Source: Daphnia pulex (Eukaryota > Arthropoda > Branchiopoda > Diplostraca > Daphniidae). Taken from it: 64,000 bases of DNA. The stretch lies in NCBI RefSeq assembly GCF_021134715.1, contig NC_060026.1, forward strand, positions 3,596,001-3,660,000, written 5' to 3'. The notes below the pieces were generated by a model. The model was not told the DNA's origin, searched no databases, and saw only the letters and a program-made list of their open reading frames with translations. The position numbers and the translations under genes were made by a program. Every line of letters begins with the position of its first letter. The first letter of the stretch is position 1. This document shows positions 36,890 through 48,187 of the stretch, piece after piece.

Positions 36890-39800
36890 ATGAATGGCGA
36901 AATCCCTACAATCCCCATTATCAGCCTGGCTGGCATTGCAAGTCTCAGCGACTGTAAGTTTTATTTACACATTAATTTTTTGTTTGTTCTGAATCGTAAA
37001 AACTTCCTATTATTTATTTATTAGTGCTACCTGAGATGCCATTGCCGGTGCCCCTGGCTTCCACACAAGCCAGTCGTTCATTATTTTTCCATCCAAGAGT
37101 CGCTGAGGAAGCTCACAGTCTCCTGTCTACTCATGATGATGCCTTGGCAGCTCAACTTCAACATGCACTCACCACGACCTCTTATAATCCCCAGCACATA
37201 ATTCTAAGGTACTTTCCACTTCATACAGCATATTTATCTTCATTTATTTAATTCATCGACAAATTCTGTTACACATCCAGAGATCAACGCTATGAGAATT
37301 TCAATCACCCGGAGCTCTCACAACCCCAACCTGAGTTACTGAGTGCAATACTGCTGCGAAACCCACACGTCTTTCGTCAGCAGCAGCAACAACAACATCC
37401 ACAGCCATGGAATAGCAATCAGAGTACTGTGCATCCCCATCAGCAGCAGCAGCAGCAATTCGTGTACAATTCTCAGCAGCAAATTGGTTATGCATCACCT
37501 GCCACTCATGTCGGGGCTTATACACCAAGTGGCAATTCTGTTCAGGTAGAACCAGAGAATTCTTTTGCCAAAAGTAGCTGTTTTCATGTTTCATTTTTCA
37601 TAGGGATATGCTCCTCAGCAAAGTCCTGCTCCAGGATTGCCCGCGCAAGCCGCCATGAATTACGTTCCCCAGGGGAGTCCATATTCCACGCAGACGAAGC
37701 TTTTGGCTGCGCAAAACAATGTATATCCTCAGCAGCCACAACAAGAGAACTACAATAGCCCAAGCTGGGGGTATGAAAAACCCGTTCATACTCCAGTACC
37801 AGCCCAGCAGCATTGCCAGCAACAACAATCCCAGCAGCATTATCCACAACATCTTCCTCAACAACCGCAGCCAACACACCCTGCCATGCCTCTTGTAGAG
37901 CCGCAACAGCCACAACAATATAATCAGCAACAGCAAATCCATCCGCAGCAAATCCAAGAGCAGCCTCCGACACAGCATCCAGTTCCACAACAGGCTGCAC
38001 AACCCCATTTGCCGGTATACAACCACCAAGAGTTCCCCAACGCGATAACTTCAACGCGTTCACACGAAAGAAAAGAAACTGATAAATCTACGTTCCAACC
38101 CCAACCCATCGTACCTCAGCAGACAGCGAATAGCCAACCGTTCACTGCGTCCGTTAAAGTGGATCCCATCGCTCTGTCGTCCATGAATAATTCCTCACAG
38201 CAAAATAATCGGTACGTAATTTCATATAATCCTTGGTGGTCTTGTATCTTTTTTTATTAATAATCTTGTTCCATCAGGATGTCCAGGAATCATAGTAGTG
38301 GGCGGCCGTCCTATAAAGAAGACTCGGATTCTGACGGTGGAGGACGTGGAAAAGGAAGTGTAGTTGTGAAACCAGTGGAACCAGTGAAGGAACAAAAGCC
38401 AATTGTAGAGGAGAGTAAACCCAAAGTGAAAGTGCGGAAAGAAGACAAAGACAGAGAGACTCCTCGTAAAAGAAAATCCACCGGCGGTGAGGTGACGACA
38501 CCGAACAACGATGAAGTGGCACCGGCTCCAAAGAAAAAATTGAAAAGACTGGAGCGAAAGGTCGTCCATGACGAAGGCAAATTGAACGCGGAAGAACTCA
38601 TGGAGACAAATACGTTTCAAAGATTTACGCGCTTAGTCGAACACATTTTCGATGCTACGGAAGATGCTGATCTTAATGCCCCGGCTGATCTGGATAACGA
38701 CACGGATATACCTCAGGAGGCAATGATTCCCAAACAGCAACTCCACGATTTGTGTGCAGAAGCAGCTAAATTGAAGGTATATTTTTATTTTCTAGCCGAT
38801 AGCGTGTTTTTAAACTTTTTTTTTTTTTTTTTTTGAATTGTAATCTCATTTCTTACTTAGTCAATGGGTGCCATGTCAGCTGTTCCCCCCCGAGAGACTT
38901 GTTCGGTTACTCAATCTGCTCGAAAAGAACATACGTGATGGAGCCAAAATTTCCCTTCTCGGTATATTATCGCAAAGTTCACTTATTGAGTCCCATTTTC
39001 ATAACATGCGCCTGTCGAAATTACAGGGGATCCGGATGAAGATGAAGAGGAGAGCAAATTGTGGACGGAATTGTCTTCTGAGCGTGTACTCCGAGCTGTA
39101 GAGGCGGCGCTGGCAGCCCTTCATATCCTTACAGCGCCAAACATGCCCAAGCGAGCCTACCTCGAAGAAGTCATTGAGAGAATTGTTCAGCTGGCCAGGT
39201 TCCAGTTGCAGCATTCCATCTATCCGGCATATGATCCAGTATACCGGACCGAGTCCAAAAAGGATGTCACGATTTCAGGTATATTTTGATTGATTGATTC
39301 ACAGACGCACGAAATCCAGCATCGCTTCATTGGGCTTTACAGGCGGAAGTTCAAAGAAGAAAAGGGCCCACGTACGAGAAGTGCGGGACAAAACTGTTCT
39401 ATTGGTCTATCATAAAATGGTGGGCCTAGTCGGTTTGATGGCTGAATTGTTGGCAGTCCAGACGTTAACGGATACAGCTGTACTCCATCTTTCAACCGTA
39501 GGTGTTGCACCTTTCTTCGTCGAAAATATTCCAGAATTGCAGTTGTCCACTTTGAGGTATAAATTTGTGATTTTTAATGGAGTCATTATGAGCAATTGTT
39601 AATGTTTTTGTTTTGTTTGTTTTATTTTTTTTTCGTGCCGGATATAGATTAGTGACGACGATCTTTAGTCGCTATGAAAAGCATAGACGATTGTTGCTCG
39701 ACGATATCCTAGCTTCCATCGCACGCCTGCCCTCCTCTAAACGAGGACTTCGCACTTTCCGCCTTAGCGCCGAACAGCACATACAGATGCTCACCGCCTT

Positions 39801-42800
39801 AGTCCTTCAGCTTATACAATGTGTCCTATGCCTCCCAGAGAAGCTAGGGGCTCCTCCGGGAACAACCGTTTCGGCTGAGGACGTGGATAGCTCTGTCTTG
39901 GTAGGCTAATCTTTTTCTCCCCAATTTCTTTTTGTATGCTTGTACCTAGAGAAGCTTGTCTAAACTCAAATTAATGTCTTCCTTAGGCAATGGATCCAGA
40001 AGTAGTGGTGAATACAAGATACGACACCGCAGTCCGAACAGCCGCCAATTTTCTATCGGTCTTTCTCGGGAAATGTGGAGATAAAAACAACGAGGAAGTT
40101 GATTATCGTCCGCTGTTTGAAAATTTCGTACAAGTAAGAGTTATTTCCAGGAAAAGGTTAAGGTCAAAAGTATCTAATGAGGGTTGTTTTCATTAGGATC
40201 TCCTGAGCACCGTAAACAAGCCTGAGTGGCCGGCCGCCGAGTTGTTATTATCACTGTTGGGCAAGCTGTTGGTGCAAAACTTTAGCAACAAAAATGTCGA
40301 TGTGCTGTTGCAAGTGGCATCCCTAGAGTACCTTGGCGTAGTGGCAGCTCGTCTCAGAAAGGACGCCGTCAGTTCTCAACTTAAAACGGACACTATCGAT
40401 CAATTGCTGAAGCAGGTTCGTGAAGATGAAGCTAACAACGCGGTGGAAGAATTCAAATCGAAAAAGCATAAAAAGAAGAAAAAGAGCGGAGACAAAGATC
40501 ACGAGAAAGAAAACATACCAGCAGATAAAATCGAGGTACTTGCAAAAAAAAATTAATAAAAGATGGTTTGTCATTTTTACTAGATCATAAGCACAAAAGA
40601 TTAATTGCAATTTATTTTGTTTTTAGGTTCCTCAGTCATTGTTGCTCGATTATCTTGCTGTCAATTCTCAATGTGATCCTGCAATGCTTCATGCACGGCA
40701 TTTCTACGTCGCTCAATGGTACATGGATATAAAAAACAGTGTGACCAAGAGATCCGTTTCGTCAGAAAATATACCCGAAACCGGTGTTGAGGAACGACCG
40801 AGGATTAAAGAAACACCTAAGAAAAAGAAGAAGAAGAAAAAGCGTAACCACTTTTCTTCATCCGAATCCTCGTCTTCGTCCTCGTCTTCTGAGGACGAAG
40901 ACGACAATGCCAAGAAACCTGAACAGGAAAACACTGCCGCTGATTGCAATGACCACAACCAATCCCTGGAAATGGCCGATCGGAGAAAGAAGCTACTACT
41001 CTCCAAAATCAATCCTTTCCCAGAAGCAGCACCTGGTACAAGAACGCAGGTTTTAACAACGCCTCTAGATGCCGAAAGCTCAGAGCTTATCACACGTTTT
41101 TTGGCTTCCAAAAGACAGTTTTCTCAAAGCTTTGACTCGTATCTCAAGCACATTTTGAAGGTAAAAAATAAAAAACTCTATCCGTATTACGTGTTTTGCT
41201 CAATTGCATCACTTTGTATTTTTAGGTCTTGACGGAACCGGCTATCGCTGTGCGAGCCAAAGCCATGAAATGCCTGACTCAAATCGTTGAATCGGACCCA
41301 GTCGTCCTGGCCCGGTCCGACATGCAACTTGGTGTTCATCATTCTTTCCTGGACCAAAGTACAGCAGTGACTCCAGTGAGAGAAGCAGCTGTTGATTTAG
41401 TAGGAAAATTTGTCCTATCACGCCCAGAGCTTATTGACAAATATTATACCATGTTGTCTGCGCGTATCTTGGACACGGGAGTTAGTGTTCGCAAAAGAGT
41501 CATTAAGGTAGTCATTAGTTATTTATTTGATAATAATGACTCAAATGTAATGATTGCCAATTTTTTTACCAATAGATAATGAAAGACATCTGCACCGAAT
41601 GTCCCGATTTCACCAAGATTCCAGAGATATGCGTAAAGATGATCAGAAGAGTGAACGACGAAGAAGGTGGCATCAAAAAGCTGGTCATGGAGGTCTTCCA
41701 AGCTATGTGGTTTAGCCCAGTCAGAGATAAGCCGACACTTGACTTTAATGCTTTAATGAGAAAGGTACTCGAGTTCAATCCCATCAATTGGATTTCGAAT
41801 TTCAAGTTCATTTTTCATGCCATTTCTCAGGTTATGAACATAACTGACGTCGTGGCCGCCTGCAGAGATACCGGCTTAGATTGGCTTGAGCAACTGCTTC
41901 AACAGATGTTTCGACCCAAAGAAGACAAAGAAGACGTGACAAAAGCGAATGTTGAACCTTCCAAAGCCCTATTGATGGCCTACCAAAAAATCGTTGACTG
42001 CTTAGTCGAAAATATTCTCCGACTCGAGGAAGCTTCTCTTGCTCGAGGCCCCAGTTCCGGTGAGTCCATAATTAATTTTTTGAATTAAACGAATTTTATA
42101 ACGATTTTCTTTTCCGTGTGTAGCGGGATCGGCGGATGGGAAAAACTCAAATGGCGGAGAAACGAAAGGAGCTTCTCAGCGATTAGTCGCCTGTATGACT
42201 ACGTTATATTTGTTCGCAAAAATACGACCCTTACTACTTGTGCCACATGCCATGACCCTTCAACCGTACTTGAGTCTTCGCTGTAGGACTCAGGGTGACT
42301 ATCAAATTATTAGTGACGTTGCCCGGACATTGGAAGTAGTAGTCCCCTTGCTGGAACATCCAAGTGAATCTTTCCTCGCTCAACTGGAAGAAGATGCTGT
42401 CAAGTTGATCTTGCAGCATGAAAAGGCAGTCGTAGCGGCTTGTTTATCTTGCCTTGGCTCGGTTGTTAATCATGTCACACGGAATTTCAAGCTCATTCGA
42501 GACTGCTTCCGAAAATATTTCGGTCCGTTGACTGAATACAAGCTTATGCACGAGAGAGACCCCGACAATCCGCGACTCGTCCAACACCGGCCTTTTTTCC
42601 GAAGAGCACTTTTCACCGTGGGATTGCTACTGCGGCATTTCGATTTTACAGACGAAGAGGTGATTATTTTGTTTGATTGTTTTGATCTCAGGATTACCGT
42701 GTTGAAACCTTGTTTAAATTTTGGTTTCAATGGTTTCAGGTGCGTTACGGGTTACCTGACTCTACCAAACAACAAGTGATGGAGATACTTCTTTACTTTG

Positions 42801-44907
42801 TGTGCCAAAACTGCACTGATATGCAGTTCTTCACTCTTCAGGTATTTAGAAAATATTTCTTAACTTAAATTTGCCATATGTAATCTTGAATTTGTTTTCC
42901 AGGCTATTGGTTCTGTTTGCATCAGGCATTACGACTTCATGTTGGGAGAATCCCTGAAATCAGTTTATCTTAATGTAAGTTAAAATTTGTGGTAATCGTA
43001 ATTTTCATCAGGCTCTTACTTAATTTTCCGGCTCTTTTTCTTTATTTAGCGTTTATTGGAACCTTCTGTTGCCTTGCGACTAAAAGTTCAAGTGCTAAAC
43101 AACATCGAAACATACCTTCAGGTATATTTCTCCTGTGATTCATAGTTCCTGATTAAATTGGTTAATACAACATTTCTCTGTAGGAAGAGGAAATTCGAAT
43201 GATCAAAGAAGATCAGCAGTGGTCCAAGACGTCAAAGAAGGAGAATCTCAAAGAAATGGGAGACGTAACCTCTGGAATGGCCAGTACCGTCATTCAACTT
43301 TATCTAAAACCAATCCTTGATTGTTTCTTCCATGGCGCGTCCAGTGTTCGACAATCAGCTTTCAGAGTGACGCAGTTGATTCTTCAGCAAGGATTGGTAG
43401 GCTTGTTTGCATTCTTGATTCTCGAATCAATGCGGCTTACTCAAGTGAAATTTATTTCCAATAGGTTCATCCGGTGCAAATCGTTCCATACTTGATTTGC
43501 ATCAGCACTGACGCAGAGCGAGTATCGCACGCAGCAGACAAACAGTTGCAGGAAATAGAAAAAAAGTACCCTGGATTCATTCACATGAAAGCGTTGCAAG
43601 GCATTCGACTATCTTACCAGTTACAGTCGCTAATTGAAAGTGCTCCAAAAGAGAATTCTCCTGTCCAGTCAGCTTCAAAGTATGTTTTCGAAATGATGAA
43701 TTTCTAATTTGTTGGCTTATTAAATTATTTTCAATTTACAGGAGCACACCGGAGACTCCTAATAAGAAAATCGGTACCAAGTGTTCTGTGGCTAGTGCAA
43801 TACAAGAAAGCCAAGGAATTGCTCGTGGTTTCCGGCTCAGGGAAGGGGAACACCCGTCTGCTCTCAATGGTTTCCTCTATTCCCTTCTTCGCGGTACTAA
43901 ACAACAGCGAAGAGCTCTCGTGCTTTCTATGCTCAAACAGTTCGACGAGACCTCGAAGAACCCTCTCGCACAGCTTCTATACTTGGCAGACAATCTAGCT
44001 TCTTTTCCTTATCAGGTAAAATTCGGAACGCAGTTGTTTGGTTATATCGTTTCATTATTCCGTCAACATAAAAGTAATTATTGTGCCATTATTTAACAGG
44101 TGATCGACGAACCGCTCTTTTTGATCCATCACATTGACATTATGGTGTCTGTGACGGGGTCTAACCTCTTGCAAGGATTCCGAGAATCTCTGCTCCCCAG
44201 TGCTGTACCTACTAGTCCGGAGGAGGAGGAAGACGATGAAGACATTGCATCCATCATGCAACGGCTACCTCCAGACACAAGACCATTCGAAGAATTCTTG
44301 ACGGCTGCTCAGGGTTGTCTCCTCCTTCTAATGCTTAAACAACACCTAAAGGACCAGTATGGCCTGACGGATGCCAAAATAACCCAGTATTCACCGTCAG
44401 AAGGGGCAAAGATTTACGAGAAGAACGCACCAAGGAAACTGGTCAACATATTTATGCCTAGACCAACTCTACATGCGTTGAAAGGTATGGAAACACCAAC
44501 TAAGCCTTCCCACTTGACGATAAATTAACCTGCTTTTAATTGTTCAAACAGAAAATCTCGGCTTAGGTGGATACTTGGAGGTGTCTAGTAAACAGAGTCT
44601 GGTGGAAAAGTATATCGAGTTCAAGCAGCTCATGCTCAAAATTGATCCTGCCGAAGAGGACGAAGAGGAGAGACTGGCTTCCGCCATGCGAACCTATCAA
44701 GTTACCGAATCACCAGTCCCGACTGACGTCCCCGCAATGGGAGTGCCCATTTTTGGAGCAGCGCCGCCGATAATACCCGGCGTGGCGCTTATGGGTGCGC
44801 CGTCGACACCAATGAAAACCCCTCGATCAAAATCGTCGAAAACTCCGAGATCACCAAGAGGCGAGAGACCAAGAGACCAAGAGACAATTTTTCTCAAAAG
44901 AGTTTAA
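36890..44907 (+). pseudogene. Nipped-B: Nipped-B / NIPBL, copy C, frameshifted and 3' truncated
   Basis: The exon series is the same as in copy B from MNGEIPTIP onward. Three lesions are visible. First, the six-C run of the VPPERLVRLL exon is seven C at 38885-38891, which throws the frame out in the first HEAT-containing exon and leads to an early stop. Second, the acceptor-proximal codon at 40630 reads CCT instead of CTT (Leu to Pro). Third, the last exon departs from A and B after 44866, so the basic/acidic tail is replaced by RPRDQETIFLKRV and a stop at 44907. It shares the 9-bp insertion (41368-41376) with copy A. The 5' exons (37.0-38.1 kb) differ from copy B far more than the rest. If the extra C is a base-calling error, the gene could still encode a protein with an altered C-terminus. 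Confidence 0.85.
44853..44887. other. Right breakpoint of the array with templated filler
   Basis: Identity with copies A and B ends at 44866. ACCAAGAG, present just before the break at 44853-44860, recurs at 44868-44875 and 44876-44883 before unrelated DNA begins. Such locally templated repeats are typical of polymerase-slippage or microhomology-mediated joining. Confidence 0.7.
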
Positions 44908-45510
44908 TTTATTATTCAGCTGGTTTTCCCAGTTGCTATAATCCTCTTCTCCCAATTTAGATTACCCTTCGTTGATCTATGATTGTTTATTTACTTTTTT
45001 TTTCTTCCATTGAAAGAACGATATCCTTTTTTTTGTGTGTGTAACGGAAAAATGCGTTGAGGTGTAATTGCGTGTATGTATGTGGGCGTGTACCGTATTT
45101 TCTACTGTACCATAATTATGGACGTACGAGTTTATTGTATTTGAAATATAAATCGACACAGTTTTGGAAGTAGTGATGTGTACCTACAATTGCTAAAATA
45201 TGAGAATAATTACTTCTAAATACTGTTAACTCCCTGGCTCATCGTTCTAATACTTGCCGACGTTCACTGTCGTCAAGTGCGCTTCAGCAAGTTATCTTGC
45301 ACAAACCTCGCAAACCGGAACGGGGTGCCAGCATTGAGTTTTTCTTAAATCTTCCAATGAAAGAATATCAACAAATATTAACACTGATTAGAAGAAAAAC
45401 TTCACTTATTTCCAGATTTCCTCCTCATTTACATTTGTTCTATTATTAGTGCTAAAACTAGATGTCACATGTCACAAATATTATCGCAGTTAAAATGGTA
45501 TTGGTAACAT
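44908..45510. other. Non-coding sequence right of the breakpoint
   Basis: AT-rich DNA with TG/AC-rich patches. No exon of Nipped-B, timeless or a sulfatase was found on either strand. Confidence 0.5.
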
Positions 45511-45590
45511 ATCAGTGGTTCGGTGGGTGAATCAGATAACGGATCAATTTATATGCAGAGCACCCGACGGTTCCGAGTTCGAATCACAAA
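45511..45590 (+). repeat. tRNA-like segment, probable tRNA-derived SINE head
   Basis: GTGGTTCGGTGGGTGAATCA (from 45515) resembles a pol III A box, and GAGTTCGAATCAC (45575-45587) resembles a B box about 50 bp downstream. The intervening bases do not give a clean anticodon arm. A T run follows near 45616. A SINE head or a decayed tRNA pseudogene both fit better than a functional tRNA. Confidence 0.35.
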
Positions 45591-45662
45591 CATGTGATTA
45601 ATAGGTGCAATCCATTTTTTTTTCTCGTTTTGACGGTTTTGTATAGATAAACAAGCAAAATC

Positions 45663-45732
45663 ACGTGATGGCAGCCACTTTATTATAAACACTATTATAG
45701 TAATTTTTATAATAAAGTGGCTGCCATCACGT
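45663..45732. repeat. Perfect 27-bp inverted repeat with 16-bp loop
   Basis: The left arm 45663-45689 and right arm 45706-45732 are exact reverse complements: the left starts ACGTGATGGCAGCCACTTTA and the right ends in its complement. The loop contains a further short palindrome ACTATTATAGT. It may be a foldback/MITE-like element or a fossil of an inverted end join. It lies 0.8 kb right of the array breakpoint. Confidence 0.85.
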
Positions 45733-46082
45733 CACGTCATCACCCCACTCTTTATTTTCTCCCCCAGCCAAAAAGAGATATGAAAAGCTTTTTATAAGAT
45801 CTAGTACGCCCTCTTATTTGTCATCCCACGATTACGTCGATCGAGTTCAAGTTGGAACAAGTTGAACCAAGGACGTGTAACAAGAACAAAGTTCGTTTTA
45901 GCGCTAGATAATAATGGAACACTTTCCTTGGTTCCTTGAAACCCACCCCCAGATTAGTTTGGAAGAAAAAGACCATTTCTACCGAATAGAAATGCTCTAT
46001 GCGAGAAACCAGCAAGTTGTTTTTATTGTAATTTTTACAAATATTGTGGGAAAAAGAATACACAAATTGTGCCAACACTTAC

Positions 46083-46236
46083 CGATGATCAAAAGCACGT
46101 TACGGGCCTGCGATAAAGCAGCGGAGGCTCCAAGCTGACAGCTTAGCAGGGAAATAATTAGAAGTAACAACATCCAAGAAAAATATAAGAAGCGATTAAT
46201 TCCAGGCCAGCAGAGACTGCCATCCATCATCATCAT
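46083..46236 (-). CDS. Orphan first exon of a lysosomal-type sulfatase (SGSH- or IDS-like)
   Basis: On the minus strand an ATG run opens a signal peptide (FSWMLLLLIISLLSCQLGASA), then LSQARNVLLII and a perfect donor G|GTAAGT. The block RNVLLII immediately precedes the metal-binding Asp-Asp of sulfatases such as N-sulfoglucosamine sulfohydrolase (RNxLLLLADDGG) and iduronate 2-sulfatase (NVLLIIVDD), so the DD should open exon 2. No matching exon, nor the catalytic Cys motif CxPSR, appears on the minus strand before the array break at 44866. The rest of the gene is either beyond a long intron, displaced or deleted. The exon phase (1) suits a codon starting with G (Ala, Val or Gly). Confidence 0.6.
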
Positions 46237-47114
46237 AAGACGGGCGGTTGGGATCTAACAGCGTGCCAAAAAAAGCCAGACTTTTTGCCAACTGGTTTGA
46301 CACTAATTCTAGTCGTCGGAGCCTAGGCTACATTTTTGAAATAGGGGGAGCGCTTTTCGCCACATCAATCCCGTCGACCGAAAGTAGAAAACAACCGACA
46401 ACTCAGCGTGTATAAAATGAATCGTGGCCTTGTATTTGATCCTGTTTGCAGCGGGAAGTTTCAGCGATCAACACCAAGTGAAACTCATTCATTTCAATCA
46501 CCCCGATGATTTATTTATTGCACCCGGCGACACGTTCGTCGTCCACACAAACCAGACACCCCTAAGTCGTATAAGTTTAGCTCTAACATTTTTTTTTCGT
46601 CTCCTTCGAGCAGCAGCTATAGCTATATAGCCCAGTCGTCGCCATAAAAGGCTCTCTGGGTAATGTAATATAGCAATTCACATTCATTACACCCCGTGAG
46701 TCGGCGAGAGAAGTGGAGAGCGGCGGTTATTTTACCACGTCCCAGCAGTTTGGTGGACTTTTCCCACTTACTTTCAACCCAAAAATAAAGTTTGGGTGTA
46801 TTGCGGTCATTACGTGCCTTATATTTCCCCCTTTTTTTTTAGAAATCGATATTTGGTTCGTAAATTGTTTTTATTTTTGTTTTGTTTTCAACTGATTCTC
46901 CCGGTAATTTTAAACGCCATCTTACGGTGACAACTCGAAGCGGATTCATTTTGGGGTTGCAGCTGTCATTTTGGGGAAAAATTGAACTGTCAGCAATTGT
47001 GTGTGTTTTGTTTGCCTGCTGGTATTATTTTTGGGTGGAGAACGTCAAAACATTGGCGTTCATTTATTGCATTTAATTCGATTTGGGGTGACTTACGCTA
47101 ATTTGTAGAGAAAT
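46237..47114. other. Divergent spacer between sulfatase exon and aph-1
   Basis: A TATAAAA at about 46411 precedes short frames without recognisable homology. Nothing else was supported. Confidence 0.4.
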
Positions 47115-48187
47115 ATGGCACTCTTAGAGTTTTTCGGCTGTGCGTTTCTCGCATTTGGCCCGCCACTAGCCATGTTCCTTCTAACGATTGCTAAGGACCC
47201 TATTCGAATCATCATTCTCATAGCCAGGTAAGGTTTATTATCAAACTTACATGATGGTGTGATGAAATTCTGATTAAATTTATGTTTTTCACCAGTGCAT
47301 TCTTCTGGCTTCTGTCGCTGTTGACATCCTCGCTGCTATGGTTAGTGGCAGTCACGCTGCACAGTCCAATTGTTGTGGGTGTTATCTTCTCTGTTCTGTT
47401 TCAAGAACTCTTCCGGTATCTAATATACTTGCTGTTGCGCAAAGCTGAGGTTGGTTTGAAGAAACTCACAGAATCTGATACTGCCATCATAACCAACAAA
47501 AACATCTTAGCCTATGGTACTTGACTCGGAAGAGATTGACACAAATGTAGAAGTTGTTCTAATCTTCTGCTTTTTAAATATTTTAGTTTCAGGTTAAGGC
47601 TTTGGCATCATCAGTGGAACTTTCTCCCTAGTCAATGTTCTAGCTGATGCCACTGGCCCTGGAACAGTTGGTACCTGCATGGTGATTCCAACCTTTTTTT
47701 CCTCACTTCAGCCCTCCTAACGCTGTGCTTCATCCTCCTACACACAGCATGGGGAGTGTTATTCTTCCACGCATTAGACAAGAAAAAGTACTTGGCGTTG
47801 GTGTGGGTGGTGATGTCTCATCTACTCGTCTCACTCCTGGTAATTCATTATTTCTCACTACCCAGTACCCAATGTCAAAGTAAAGTCTCTCCCAGACACT
47901 GTTTCTAATTGCACCAAACTGATTTGTTTGAATCAACTAGTTTTGAGCGCTGTCAAAAAGTTTGGCGAGTCCCTTATTTGTCACTGCTGCATTGCTCATT
48001 TTACGTTTTTGCTTTTCAGACTCTGATGAACTCGTCGCAGTTATACTTGGCCACAATCCTGCCCGCCTACGCAGTCCTGGTTGTCACGGGTCTGTGGGCT
48101 GCAGGAGCGGCGGGCGCCTCTTTCACTTCGCTCAAAAAGTGTTTAACTAGTCCGCCAACGACGGTCCAGGTACGCATTGAGGACTAA
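47115..48187 (+). pseudogene. aph-1: aph-1 (gamma-secretase subunit APH-1) with stop and frameshift
   Basis: APH-1 is the seven-pass scaffold of the gamma-secretase complex. Exon 1 (47115-47227) encodes EFFGCAFLAFGPPLAMFL; exon 2 (47296-47516) encodes AFFWLLSLLTSSLLWLVAV and FQELFRYLIYLLLRKAE; exon 3 (47587-47839) encodes FGIISGTFSLVNVLADATGP, LLHTAWGVLFFHALDKKKY and MSHLLVSLL; exon 4 (48020-48187) encodes the last helix. The two family histidines (LLHT and MSHLL) are kept. Two defects are visible: codon 47595-47597 is TAA where the family has Leu inside the GxxxGxxxG motif (SG-L-GFGIISG), and an extra TA at about 47672-47673 shifts the frame between GPGTVG and LHGDS. Splicing does not obviously avoid either. 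It is a decayed copy, or it contains two sequencing errors in one exon. Confidence 0.85.

Larger units (their letters stand above)
1..44866. repeat. Tandem segmental array, three copies of a ~19.43-kb unit (A 1-19447, B 19448-38875, C 38876-44866)
   Basis: Base 1 onward reappears at 19448 and again at 38876, in the same orientation and almost base for base. The offset between A and B is 19447 at the start, drops to 19438 after a 9-bp difference near 2491, and is 19428 by about 15.9 kb because of small indels. Genes in order are Nipped-B, timeless, a small ORF, a KH gene (minus), a membrane ORF (minus) and 5' MRPL2, then the next Nipped-B. Copy A may begin upstream of the window. Copy C stops at 44866. 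The phase used here is only the window start; the true unit boundary is probably the MRPL2/Nipped-B junction (17.1-17.4 kb and 36.5-36.8 kb). Confidence 0.97.

Noticed and set aside
45662..45668. CACGTG E-box-like hexamer as a clock element
   Set aside because: It lies in the arm of the foldback element 14 kb from the nearest timeless gene, and its mirror arm does not keep the hexamer.
46424..46630. 68-codon frame with hydrophobic start before aph-1
   Set aside because: It lacks an ATG in frame, ends in low-complexity sequence and has no family resemblance; the nearby TATAAAA is not enough.
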